A stretch of DNA of 64,000 nt from Levilactobacillus wangkuiensis (GTDB lineage Bacteria > Bacillota > Bacilli > Lactobacillales > Lactobacillaceae), in NCBI RefSeq assembly GCF_016861605.1, contig NZ_BOLM01000005.1, forward strand, positions 1 through 64,000, written 5' to 3'. The notes beneath the pieces were generated by a model. It saw nothing but the letters and a program-made list of their open reading frames with translations. It was not told the origin of the DNA and made no database searches. This document shows, piece after piece, positions 18,123 through 25,670 of the stretch. Both the position numbers and the translations under genes were made by a program. The first letter of the stretch is position 1. Each line of letters opens with the position of its first letter.

Positions 18123-18610
18123 TGGATCTAGAGATTTACGATAAAACCCAAGATGGCGTGCCCGCAAAGCACGTCGACATGATCAAAGACGTTCTGGAAT
18201 ATGCCGGGAAGTACCTGAAGCTGGCAGAGAATACGGAAATGTCCGTCACCTTAATGAACAACGAAGATATTCACCGTATTAATAAACAGTACCGCGGGGT
18301 CGACCGGGCCACCGATGTCATCAGTTTTGCGATTGAAGACGGCGAGGACGCGGACGACGATTTCCCCTTGGTCATGGATGATGAAATGGCCGCTGAGATT
18401 CCCGAAAACATTGGGGATATCTTCGTGTCCATGGATAAGGTTGAAGAACAAGCGGAGTACCTGGGCCATTCCTACGAACGGGAACTTGGTTTTCTCGTGG
18501 TCCACGGCTTCCTGCATTTGAACGGCTACGACCACATGGAACCCGAAGATGAGAAAGTCATGTTCAAGCTCCAGGCCGACATTTTAGATGCCTATGGCCT
18601 CAAGCGGTAA
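18122..18610 (+). CDS. ybeY: Endoribonuclease YbeY (rRNA maturation factor)
   Basis: A 162-residue zinc metalloprotein with the signature HGFLHLNGYDH near 129-139, the three histidines that bind zinc. It works in 16S rRNA 3'-end maturation and 70S quality control. An acidic insertion (EDGEDADDDFPLVMDDEMAAEIPE) in the middle is usual in Lactobacillaceae. It shares one base with phoH and overlaps dgkA by 23 bp, indicating tight coupling. Confidence 0.96.
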   Translation: MDLEIYDKTQDGVPAKHVDMIKDVLEYAGKYLKLAENTEMSVTLMNNEDIHRINKQYRGVDRATDVISFAIEDGEDADDDFPLVMDDEMAAEIPENIGDIFVSMDKVEEQAEYLGHSYERELGFLVVHGFLHLNGYDHMEPEDEKVMFKLQADILDAYGLKR

Positions 18611-18992
18611 GCCTACCCGGCAAACGGGGAAAAATCGCGCCTTTAGCCAGTCGTTAGGCCATGCGTGGGATGGTCTGCGAGCGCTCTTTCACTATGAGCG
18701 TAACTTTCGCAAGCACTTGGTCGTGGGGAGCTTGGCGGTGATTGCCGGGCTGATCTTGCGGTTGAGTCTAAACGAGTGGTTGTGGCTCGTCTTGGCTATC
18801 TTTTTGGTATTGATTGCGGAAACGCTCAATACCATCGTGGAGGCCGTCGTTGACCTAGTCGTGGGGGAAACCTACCATGATTTGGCGAAACGGGCGAAGG
18901 ACGTGGCAGCGGGTGGGGTCTTGATGGCCGCCATTTTTGCCGTCATCGTCGGCGCGTTAGTGATGTTGCCAGCGTTAGTACGTTGGTTCTAG
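18588..18992 (+). CDS. dgkA: Diacylglycerol/undecaprenol kinase family protein
   Basis: A 134-residue small membrane kinase with three transmembrane segments (~45-65, ~70-90, ~112-130). It carries the family core HYERNFRKHLVVGSL and AETLNTIVEAVVDLV, whose ExxN and NTxxE residues bind metal and ATP. Gram-positive members phosphorylate undecaprenol to recycle the lipid carrier of cell-wall synthesis. The start ATG at 18588 (or 18594) lies inside ybeY and has no clear ribosome site, so translation is probably coupled. Followed by era after an AGGAGG. Confidence 0.92.
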   Translation: MPMASSGKPTRQTGKNRAFSQSLGHAWDGLRALFHYERNFRKHLVVGSLAVIAGLILRLSLNEWLWLVLAIFLVLIAETLNTIVEAVVDLVVGETYHDLAKRAKDVAAGGVLMAAIFAVIVGALVMLPALVRWF

Positions 18993-19001
18993 GAGGAAAT
19001 T

Positions 19002-19907
19002 ATGGATAATCCAGATTACAAATCAGGTTTCGTCGCCATTGTTGGGCGACCAAACGTGGGTAAGTCAACGTTTTTGAACCGGGTGATCGGCCAGAAAATT
19101 GCCATCATGTCAAACACGGCGCAAACGACGCGAAATAAGATTCAAGGTATTTACACGACGGATGAGGCGCAAATCGTCTTCATCGATACGCCCGGGGTGC
19201 ACAAGCCTAAGAGTAAGCTGGGCGACTACATGGTGCAGTCAGCCATGTCCGCGTTAAACGAAGTCGATGCCGTTTTGTTCATGGTCAACGCCGCTGAAAA
19301 GCGGGGGGCCGGCGACAACTTTATCATCGATCGCTTAAAGAACGTCAAGGCGCCCGTTTACCTGTTGATCAACAAGATCGACCAAGTTAAGCCGGACGAC
19401 CTGTTGCCCGTGATGGAACAGTACCAAACGGCGCTGGATTGGAAGGCCGTTTACCCCATCTCAGCTCTCGAAGGAAACAACGTTGATGAACTGTTGACGG
19501 GATTGGTCGACCACATGCCAAATGGGCCGCAATACTACCCAGCTGACCAAGTGACCGATCACCCAGAACGGTTCGTCGTTAGCGAATTGATTCGGGAAAA
19601 GATCTTCATGTTAACGCGTGAAGAAGTGCCGCACTCAGTTGCCGTGGAAATCGAAAGCATGAAGCAAAAAGACGAGGACCACGTGCACATCGAAGCCACG
19701 ATCATCGTGGAGCGGCCAACCCAAAAGGGGATCATGATTGGTAAGGGCGGTAGCATGCTCAAGAAGATTGGGACCATGGCGCGCCAAGACATCGAACACC
19801 TGCTGGGGAGTAAGGTTTACCTCCAGTTGTGGGTCAAGGTGCAACCTAACTGGCGTGACAAGGCGACCCTGCTGAAGAGCTACGGGTACCGTAAGGACGA
19901 TTTATAA
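19002..19907 (+). CDS. era: GTPase Era
   Basis: A 301-residue GTPase that binds the 3' end of 16S rRNA during 30S assembly. G1 is GRPNVGKST near 14-22, G3 is [10 protein letters not shown]4 is NKID and SALEGNNV marks G5. From ~200 a KH domain carries [17 protein letters not shown]. The length is standard. RBS AGGAGG; cotranscribed with ybeY and recO as in most Bacillota. Confidence 0.97.
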   Translation: MDNPDYKSGFVAIVGRPNVGKSTFLNRVIGQKIAIMSNTAQTTRNKIQGIYTTDEAQIVFIDTPGVHKPKSKLGDYMVQSAMSALNEVDAVLFMVNAAEKRGAGDNFIIDRLKNVKAPVYLLINKIDQVKPDDLLPVMEQYQTALDWKAVYPISALEGNNVDELLTGLVDHMPNGPQYYPADQVTDHPERFVVSELIREKIFMLTREEVPHSVAVEIESMKQKDEDHVHIEATIIVERPTQKGIMIGKGGSMLKKIGTMARQDIEHLLGSKVYLQLWVKVQPNWRDKATLLKSYGYRKDDL

Positions 19908-19927
19908 ATTAGAAAGTGGGGATGGCT

Positions 19928-20713
19928 GTGGCACGAAATGTGACTGATTTTCACGGCATCCTCCTTTTTCGCCGGGACTATGCCGAACGTGATTTTTTGA
20001 TTAAATTTTTAACGGCGGAGTTTGGCAAGAAAATGTTTCTGGTGCGAGGTGCCAAGAAGAAAGGTTTCAAGATGGTAGCGGATATCTTACCGTTCACGGT
20101 CGGCAGTTACGTCGGTGATATTGCCGACGATGGGCTGTCGTACATCCGGACGGCCAGAGAGACCAACCAGTATCAAAATATTAGTGAGGACATTTTTAAA
20201 AATGCCTACGCCACCTATATCATGAGTCTGGTCGATCAGGCGTTTCCGGACAGCCAACCGCTACCAGATTGGTACCATCGTGTCCAGCGCGCACTGACCC
20301 TGATCGATGATGGGGTGAACCCGTCAATCGTTACCAACGTCATGGAAATTCAGTTGATGCCGGCCTTTGGGGTCGCGCCGCAGCTGCAGGGGTGTGCCAT
20401 TTGTGGACGCACTGACCTGCCATTTGACTACTCGGAAAGCTACGGGGGCCTGTTGTGCCAGCAGCATTGGCAAATGGACCCACGACGCCTGCACCTGGCC
20501 CAGCGCACGATTTACTATTTGCGTCAGTTCTCCGTGATTGACTTGGACCGGGTCCATTCGATCAACGTGAAACCGCAGACGGAGCATGCGTTGCGTCAAC
20601 TGATGGATGAAATCTATGATAGTCAGATTGGGGTGCATCCTAAGAGCAAACGCTTCTTGGATCAGATGCAGTCGTGGTCAGCGCGTCTGATGACACCGCC
20701 GACGACGGACTAA
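19928..20713 (+). CDS. recO: DNA repair protein RecO
   Basis: A 261-residue mediator that loads RecA on SSB-coated DNA with RecR. GTG 19928 is preferred because GGGG at 19918-19921 is well spaced there, while ATG 19922 is too near. An N-terminal OB fold (FHGILLFRRDYAERDFLIKFLT) and a helical C-terminal domain hold the zinc site C-A-I-C near the middle with a distal CQQH. It is the last gene of the phoH operon. glyQS, its usual downstream neighbour, lies 13 kb further on, past an accessory island. Confidence 0.94.
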   Translation: MARNVTDFHGILLFRRDYAERDFLIKFLTAEFGKKMFLVRGAKKKGFKMVADILPFTVGSYVGDIADDGLSYIRTARETNQYQNISEDIFKNAYATYIMSLVDQAFPDSQPLPDWYHRVQRALTLIDDGVNPSIVTNVMEIQLMPAFGVAPQLQGCAICGRTDLPFDYSESYGGLLCQQHWQMDPRRLHLAQRTIYYLRQFSVIDLDRVHSINVKPQTEHALRQLMDEIYDSQIGVHPKSKRFLDQMQSWSARLMTPPTTD

Positions 20714-20756
20714 ACGTTGCGCCTCCGGACTGGTGAAAACTGGGTCTGGTCGCGTC

Positions 20757-20940
20757 CGTTCCCGGCGGCGCGCTCAAGGCGCCCTGCTGTGGAGTCGGTT
20801 CCAGCCTGAGAAGCGGGCTTCCACCTCAACTTTGAGCCTGAGGAGCGGTCTCAAAGGTTGTCCCATGGGCTAGGCTGGGAAAATACCCCAGCCAAGACCA
20901 TCGACACAGCCGGTCACCTTGGCTCGCCTCTGGTCACCCC
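20757..20940 (-). repeat. Structured intergenic repeat, subtype 1 (after recO)
   Basis: Inverted copy beginning CGTTCCCGGCGGC. It has closing arms CAAGG/CCTTG and CTGCTGTG/CACAGC, hairpin A GGCTGGG/CCCAGCC (20873-20893), hairpin B CTTTGAG/CTCAAAG (20830-20856), and the hairpin C loop CCTGAGAAGCGGG. It marks the end of the core block before the accessory island. The rest up to 21063 shows nothing recognisable. Confidence 0.85.
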
Positions 20941-21063
20941 CACGACCGGCCTAGTTTTCCCAGCTCTGCGGCTGACACGGGTTTAGCCCATCGACTGGGT
21001 GGGGTTATCTGTGGTAGTTGGTATCGCCTGGACGACAACGTTAAATATAAAAAGAAATACGAA

Positions 21064-21112
21064 AATACCGTTCAGAATTTTCCATCTAGGAAATTTTGAA
21101 CGGCATTTTTGT
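21064..21112 (+). terminator. Terminator-like hairpin, copy 1 of a pair flanking the toxin locus
   Basis: AATACCGTTCAGAATTTTCC pairs with GGAAATTTTGAACGGCATT, with a T run. A close relative lies at 21671-21716, on the other side of the toxin-antitoxin region. Confidence 0.65.
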
Positions 21113-21198
21113 GTAGTGTTCGTTTTAAGAAAGTTTTTGATGTTGCACAGCCTTGGTCAGCTCACCTAATAAAATAAAGGATGCACCACTGCCTATGA

Positions 21199-21204
21199 TA
21201 TAAT
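21199..21204 (+). promoter_or_regulatory. -10 box of the toxin transcript
   Basis: A perfect TATAAT about 100 bp before the small toxin frame, a leader length like that of Fst-type toxin RNAs. The -35 region is poor. Confidence 0.45.
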
Positions 21205-21302
21205 GACCTCATGTAGGAAGTTTTAAGGGCGGTGGCTGTCTTTTCCCTTATGAGGTGATGTCTATGGGGACATGGAATAAACTTTGAAAGGTTTCGCAGT
21301 CA

Positions 21303-21389
21303 GTGAGTGTGTTTCAGGCACTTTCGTTGATGTTACTGTTTGGCACGTTTTTAATAGCGTTGCTGACGTACATTGACAAGCATAAATAA
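21303..21389 (+). CDS. Fst/holin-like type I toxin peptide
   Basis: A 28-residue peptide from GTG 21303: MSVFQALSLMLLFGTFLIAL, then LTYIDKHK. A short N-terminus, one hydrophobic helix and a charged tail match the 'putative holin-like toxin' / Fst-Ldr family of lactobacilli, which damages the membrane when over-produced. The ribosome site GAAAGG lies about 12 nt upstream. It is too short for most gene finders. The GC-rich palindromic region just downstream and a minus-strand promoter fit the usual antisense RNA antitoxin. No experimental support; the call is by family shape and sequence. Confidence 0.7.
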   Translation: MSVFQALSLMLLFGTFLIALLTYIDKHK

Positions 21390-21531
21390 AAAAGCCGCCC
21401 CGATGTAACTTTGGTCGGTTACGGGACGTCTTAGCTGTCGTTTTGTTGCTAGCCACCGCCTTTAAAGCGGCTTGCTGTGAGAGGGTCTGGTGTACAACCA
21501 CCAGGCCTTTTCGTTTACCCTCATATAATAT
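21390..21531 (-). ncRNA. Candidate antisense RNA antitoxin (RNAII-like) of the type I locus
   Basis: On the minus strand a TATTATAT -10-like box lies near 21523-21530, followed by hairpins reading into the toxin 3' region. AGCCACCGCC near 21452-21461 is the complement of GGCGGTGGCT at 21229-21238 in the toxin leader, and GCTGTC recurs in both places. Such paired leader and tail repeats with convergent transcripts are the par/Fst arrangement. The ends are estimates. Confidence 0.45.
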
Positions 21532-21670
21532 CATTCTAAAGGCGCTCAATCAACAATTATCCCTTACGCTTGGGAACCGCCTGTGCTCGTGTATCTAGTC
21601 TTAGCATGGTGCTACTAGTGAATTTAATGGGATAGAAAAACCAAAATTTGCGACCAAAATTTGAAACAGA

Positions 21671-21716
21671 GAATACCGCCAGTTTTCCTTTAAGGAATTC
21701 TGAACGGTATTTTTGT
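21671..21716 (+). terminator. Terminator-like hairpin, copy 2 of a pair flanking the toxin locus
   Basis: AATACCG...TTCC pairs with GGAATTC...CGGTATT and a T run. It is similar in sequence and in the following GTGTA to the hairpin at 21064-21112. The 21532-21670 stretch between the antisense promoter and this hairpin holds nothing else recognisable. Confidence 0.6.
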
Positions 21717-21721
21717 GTACG

Positions 21722-22138
21722 CTAGTTTGTTTTGATGTCACCCCACCAGTCTGGGAGGAGATCATCGAGGGTGACGGTCTGTCTGGTCGCGTAATCGGCC
21801 ATGATTTGGGTGTGGCGGTTGTTGGGTGAAAACTGCAAGAGGGTTTCGCGACAAACACCACAGGGCATGCCACTGATGCCGGTTGGCGGCGCGTCACGAA
21901 AGGCAATTAGGCGTTGGACTTCTGTTTCGCCACTGGTCGTGTACATGCTGAGCAATGCGACCCGTTCAGCGCAGAGGTTGAGGGTGCCAGACAGGCCCTC
22001 GATACAAAATCCTGTGAAAATTTGGCCAGACTTACTTTGCAACGCACAGACAACGTTGTGTGCATAAATAAACTCATTGACGGCTTCCGGGTGGTAGAGC
22101 GGTTTCGCCGCTTGGTAAAGCTGTTCCCAAATGTCCAA
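21722..22138 (-). CDS. cdd: Cytidine deaminase family protein
   Basis: A 138-residue homotetramer-type zinc deaminase. The zinc ligands are the cysteine of CAE (56-58), which also supplies the catalytic glutamate, and the two cysteines of PCGVC (93, 96). GFCIEGLSGTLNLCAER is close to the substrate-site pattern of cytidine deaminases that turn cytidine or deoxycytidine into uridine. The C-terminus is slightly longer than usual. A strong GGAGGTGA ribosome site precedes the ATG. Other nucleoside or antibiotic deaminases (blasticidin S type) share this fold, so the substrate is not certain. Confidence 0.8.
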   Translation of the reverse strand: MDIWEQLYQAAKPLYHPEAVNEFIYAHNVVCALQSKSGQIFTGFCIEGLSGTLNLCAERVALLSMYTTSGETEVQRLIAFRDAPPTGISGMPCGVCRETLLQFSPNNRHTQIMADYATRQTVTLDDLLPDWWGDIKTN

Positions 22139-22362
22139 AAGAGGTCACCTCCCAGTAAAATTAAGATTAATTTTAGCACAAACCAATCGGTAGCACAGAA
22201 TAGTTGGCGGATGGATACTCAATTCATAAAATCAATATGTGAAATAGTCTCTTAATGGGTGGATATGATTAAGGTAGGCGATTGTCTTTCGGCATGCTAT
22301 TCTGGAGATACGATTTTCAGAAAATAATCGGCAAAATTTTGTAGTCGCTGGGGGAGAATAAT

Positions 22363-23154
22363 TTGGGGATTATTTGGCACCGCTTGAACCGACGCTGGCT
22401 CATCGTGGCGTTTGGACTGGCAGTTAGTTTGGCGATGGGACAGTTTTTGCAGAAATTGCCCCAAGTAAGTGGACACACGCCGTTCTTCTTGTCTCCCTAT
22501 ACGGAGTGGCTTGGCATTGATAATTTTAGTGCACTTGCGATGGCGTATTATTTGTTACTACCGCTGCTGGCAGTGTTGCCGGTGGGGAGTCTGTTGCAAC
22601 AGGATCTGCGCAATGGCTTTCATTACCAGTTGCGGATGAAACGGTCGGTAAAAGCAATTTTCCGGGGGTATTTTGGCTGGTCATTTATTTTAGGCGGTTT
22701 GGTCGTGAGTGTCCCGCTAGTCATGAACCTGCTGGCCTATTTACTAGTTCTGCCCAATTTACAGCCAGATAATCTCCTACATAGCAATGTCTTGGTTGTT
22801 CAAGATAATACGATCAATGTGGGGTTGTACTATGCGCATCCGTTCTGGCACGCGATGTTGTCGATTGGGCTGGTCTTCGTCTGGGGCGCCTTGTTATCAT
22901 GCCTGGTCACGGGCCTAAGCTTTTTTACGACGAAGCCGTTGGTGGCGTTCGGGAGTATGGCGTTCGGACAGATTGGCCTACTGATGGTAGACGCCTTCAA
23001 CTGGTTGCCCCACAGTTTGGCACCCGCTAATCTGTTGAAGGAATCGGCCAATGCCAGCGTGACGGGACTAACGATGGTGGTCCTGACATTAGGTTTAGGT
23101 GTTGTCACTCTGGGGGTAATGACAGTTGGCTGGCGGCGGTACCTTTATGCGTAG
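22363..23154 (+). CDS. ABC transporter permease-like membrane protein
   Basis: A 263-residue hydrophobic protein with about six membrane segments (near 14-30, 60-80, 104-130, 165-190, 195-215, 235-255). It is the first gene of a four-gene unit whose third gene is an ABC ATPase. It starts with TTG at 22363, 6 nt after GGGGGAG. The shape fits ABC-2-type exporter subunits such as those giving bacteriocin or antibiotic immunity, but I recognise no specific family motif. Confidence 0.7.
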   Translation: MGIIWHRLNRRWLIVAFGLAVSLAMGQFLQKLPQVSGHTPFFLSPYTEWLGIDNFSALAMAYYLLLPLLAVLPVGSLLQQDLRNGFHYQLRMKRSVKAIFRGYFGWSFILGGLVVSVPLVMNLLAYLLVLPNLQPDNLLHSNVLVVQDNTINVGLYYAHPFWHAMLSIGLVFVWGALLSCLVTGLSFFTTKPLVAFGSMAFGQIGLLMVDAFNWLPHSLAPANLLKESANASVTGLTMVVLTLGLGVVTLGVMTVGWRRYLYA

Positions 23155-23809
23155 AGTCTGGCGCCAGCAATATCACCAATTACGGTTGCGTTGGCGTAGC
23201 GGGTGTCTGTTCATGTTGAGCATGAGCCTCTTTGTAGCGGCCCTGCTACGGGAAACGTTTCAACCAGGGGTAACCGTGCCCACTGTTTATGCGTATCTGT
23301 TTAACAGCCAGCTTTTCAGTACAATCTACTTGCCCCTGTGTTTGATGGCAAGCCTCAGTTTATTTGACTACCGGTTACTGGATTATGGTCGATTTGGTCG
23401 CAAACGGGTTTGGTTTTGGCAATTGTCGATCCAGAATTTTATTATGCAGGGGATGTTATGGGGACTGTGGTCGGGCAGTCTGTTATGGCAAAGTTATTTT
23501 TTAGGCCATTGGGTAGCCGTAAAAGTCATGCTGTGGGGATGCCTACAATTGAGTATGCATCAAGGATTCTTTGTCACTCTCAGTCTGATTTTGTACTGGT
23601 CACTGCGCAAAAAGATTGTGGCCATACTGGGCATTTGGTTGTTGGAAGTGGTCAGCTTAGATTTACTACAGCAACCAACCTCACCATTTTTCAAGTACAC
23701 GCACTTGGCCCCGTTGGGCAGTCATTGGGTAGCTGCTTTGGTCGTATGTTTGGGCTGGGGAGCGGCGATTATAGGGTTACGTTGGCTGATTGATTGGCGC
23801 GATAGTTAG
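23147..23809 (+). CDS. Second ABC-associated membrane protein
   Basis: A 220-residue protein with a basic N-terminus (MRRVWRQQYHQLRLRWRSG) and about six hydrophobic segments. It overlaps the preceding membrane-protein gene by 8 bp and is 11 bp from the ATPase gene. It is probably the partner permease subunit. No family signature is recognised. ATG 23147 was chosen because the basic stretch gives a natural cytoplasmic N-terminus; the ribosome site is weak, which agrees with translational coupling. Confidence 0.65.
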   Translation: MRRVWRQQYHQLRLRWRSGCLFMLSMSLFVAALLRETFQPGVTVPTVYAYLFNSQLFSTIYLPLCLMASLSLFDYRLLDYGRFGRKRVWFWQLSIQNFIMQGMLWGLWSGSLLWQSYFLGHWVAVKVMLWGCLQLSMHQGFFVTLSLILYWSLRKKIVAILGIWLLEVVSLDLLQQPTSPFFKYTHLAPLGSHWVAALVVCLGWGAAIIGLRWLIDWRDS

Positions 23810-23820
23810 GAGGGAAGACC

Positions 23821-24447
23821 ATGGCACTCATTCAAATGAAAAACGTGAGCAAACAATTCTACCATCAACCAGTCCTACGAGACGTTTCATTGGAAATTGA
23901 AGCGGGCGCAATCACGGTGCTGACGGGCATTAATGGTTCCGGCAAGACACTCATCTTAAAAGCCATGCTAGGCTTGATGAAAACGCAAGGGACAATCAGG
24001 GTCAAACAAACACCCATCAAGGTCGGTCAAGCCTATCCAATCACGGCAGGAATTATGATTGAGGCCCCCAGTGTACTCCCGGAGTTTTCGGCGTTAACTA
24101 ATCTGCAACTGATTGCGGATCTGATGCCGGGCGTGACAGACGATGCGCTGTTAGACCTATTAACGGAATTTGATTTGCCGACTTCACGTTCTGCTAAGGT
24201 ACGTCACTTTTCGCTAGGGATGAAGCAGAAATTGGGAATTGCCCAGGCTGTCTTAGGGAAAAGTGAACTGATTGTTTTAGATGAACCCACGAATGCGTTG
24301 GATGCGGCCAGCATCAAGAAGTTAGTTGCCTACATAAAACAATTACAAGCTGGTGGGAGCACGTTGGTGATTGCCTCGCATGACCAGGCATTCGTGACCG
24401 CTGTAGCGGATCAACAGTTACGCGTTGAAGCGGGGACTGTTAGATGA
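23821..24447 (+). CDS. ABC transporter ATP-binding protein
   Basis: A 208-residue ATPase that powers the exporter of this operon. The Walker A GINGSGKT lies at 36-43, the signature FSLGMKQK near 130, and the Walker B LIVLDEPTNALD near 151-162, with an H-loop ASHD further on. The compact size (one nucleotide-binding domain, no C-terminal extension) fits exporters of the bacteriocin-immunity type. RBS AGGAGG. Its TGA overlaps the ATG of the following gene (ATGA). Confidence 0.93.
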   Translation: MALIQMKNVSKQFYHQPVLRDVSLEIEAGAITVLTGINGSGKTLILKAMLGLMKTQGTIRVKQTPIKVGQAYPITAGIMIEAPSVLPEFSALTNLQLIADLMPGVTDDALLDLLTEFDLPTSRSAKVRHFSLGMKQKLGIAQAVLGKSELIVLDEPTNALDAASIKKLVAYIKQLQAGGSTLVIASHDQAFVTAVADQQLRVEAGTVR

Positions 24448-24995
24448 CGAGAAAACGACAGTACTTTATCGGGGGACTGCTGGTAGTTATCGGCTTCGTT
24501 TTAGGGGGCGCTTGGCAGTTCCAACGAGTAAATCGCGGTGTGACGACCAAGCCAGTTGTCGAGCAAATTGTGCAGCCACATCAATGGAGCGGAAGCCGGA
24601 AAGCTCAGTTCAAAATGCTGGCGGCCACTCAGCGAGCAGTCACCGACGGCAAGGAAGTCACGCTGCATTTATTCATGCAATCGATAAAGCCAGCTAACTA
24701 CGGTTTTCACGCCAATAATTTAAATATGATTGAAAATATGTGGCTAAACATCCCGTATAGCATCAGTAATCAATCGCGCGGTATGCAACATCCCAATGGA
24801 CGGTATTACACAGAAAGGGAATGGCAACAGCCGACGATAAAATATGTGACTTTGCGCTTCCTGGTGATTCCTAACAGCTATCAGCAACGCCAACAAGCTG
24901 CGCGATTTAGCTTCCTGGTCCCAGAACGTTCAGACCAATTTGTGAAGTACTCTGTGCTATTGAACCTGGATCATGATGGATCGGTCTTAGCTTAG
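24444..24995 (+). CDS. Hypothetical membrane-anchored protein of the ABC operon
   Basis: A 183-residue protein with one N-terminal hydrophobic segment (7-25) and a soluble extracellular part of ~155 residues. No known domain is recognised. Start and stop overlap with the ATPase gene make it part of the same transcript. An anchored extracytoplasmic accessory component is a reasonable guess; there is no lipobox cysteine, so it is not a lipoprotein. Confidence 0.65.
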   Translation: MTRKRQYFIGGLLVVIGFVLGGAWQFQRVNRGVTTKPVVEQIVQPHQWSGSRKAQFKMLAATQRAVTDGKEVTLHLFMQSIKPANYGFHANNLNMIENMWLNIPYSISNQSRGMQHPNGRYYTEREWQQPTIKYVTLRFLVIPNSYQQRQQAARFSFLVPERSDQFVKYSVLLNLDHDGSVLA

Positions 24996-25027
24996 TGAAT
25001 GGAAGTTTTGACTGCTATTGGATAGAA

Positions 25028-25073
25028 AGAAGATGGTGTCCTCAAAAATCGAGGATGCCATCTTCTTTTTTGA
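25028..25073 (+). terminator. Intrinsic terminator of the ABC operon
   Basis: GAAGATGG-TCCTC pairs with GAGGA-CCATCTTC, followed by a T run. The A run on the other side makes it possibly bidirectional. Confidence 0.9.
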
Positions 25074-25191
25074 AGAAAAAATTGGAATGATCCCACAAAC
25101 AGAGAGCACCCGTTTTACTAGATCCACAATGGATTGAACATATTTCCAGCCACTTTCACGGTTAAAAAAGTAAGCGAAAACAAACACTCAC

Positions 25192-25220
25192 TTTCAAAAC
25201 AATACAGCTAGCTGTATAAT
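25192..25220 (+). promoter_or_regulatory. Promoter and palindromic operator of the marR-MFS unit
   Basis: TTTCAA at 25192-25197, a 17-bp spacer and TATAAT at 25215-25220. A perfect 16-bp palindrome ATACAGCTAGCTGTAT (25202-25217) overlaps the -10 box, a typical place for a MarR dimer to block transcription of its own gene. Confidence 0.8.
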
Positions 25221-25238
25221 AATCAGTGAGGTGATGAC

Positions 25239-25664
25239 ATGAACAGTGACCAATTGGTTTCTTGGAAATTAGTTTTGCTAGGGCGACAGATTCGCCACCA
25301 ACGAAATCTCTTTGTCCGGAACCTATCGTTAACGAGTGCACAAGCGGATGCTCTCCGTTTTTTCACGGATCATCCCGCGGGAACGATTACGGACTTTAAA
25401 GAACAACAGCAGGTGACCCACCAGACGGCTCGACTCATGGTCAAACGCCTGGTCGACCGACAGTTGTTAGTCTTACAACCGAATCCCGCTGATGGCCGAG
25501 CCAAGTTGGTCGCGTTAACGCCAGCCGGGCAGGCCAAGCTTCAACAGTTAAACGCGCACATCAAGACGACCAGCCAGGCGTTATTCACCGGGTTCACGCC
25601 CGCCGAACAGCAGCAGTTATTGGCGATGCTCGGCCGGATCGGTCAAAATTTGGAAAGGAACTGA
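25239..25664 (+). CDS. MarR family transcriptional regulator
   Basis: A 141-residue winged-helix dimer. The DNA-binding part shows SLTSAQADALRFFTDHPAGTITDFKEQQQVTHQTARLMVKRLVDRQLL and then the wing with PADGRAKLVALTPAG. It probably represses itself and the MFS gene 6 bp downstream by binding the palindrome over the promoter, and releases it on a ligand such as a toxic small molecule. The ligand is not known. Confidence 0.92.
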   Translation: MNSDQLVSWKLVLLGRQIRHQRNLFVRNLSLTSAQADALRFFTDHPAGTITDFKEQQQVTHQTARLMVKRLVDRQLLVLQPNPADGRAKLVALTPAGQAKLQQLNAHIKTTSQALFTGFTPAEQQQLLAMLGRIGQNLERN

Positions 25665-25670
25665 GGTCGT

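Noticed and set aside
21262-21549. 95-codon minus-strand frame over the toxin region
   Set aside because: No ribosome site; the antisense region is better explained as a non-coding antitoxin RNA.
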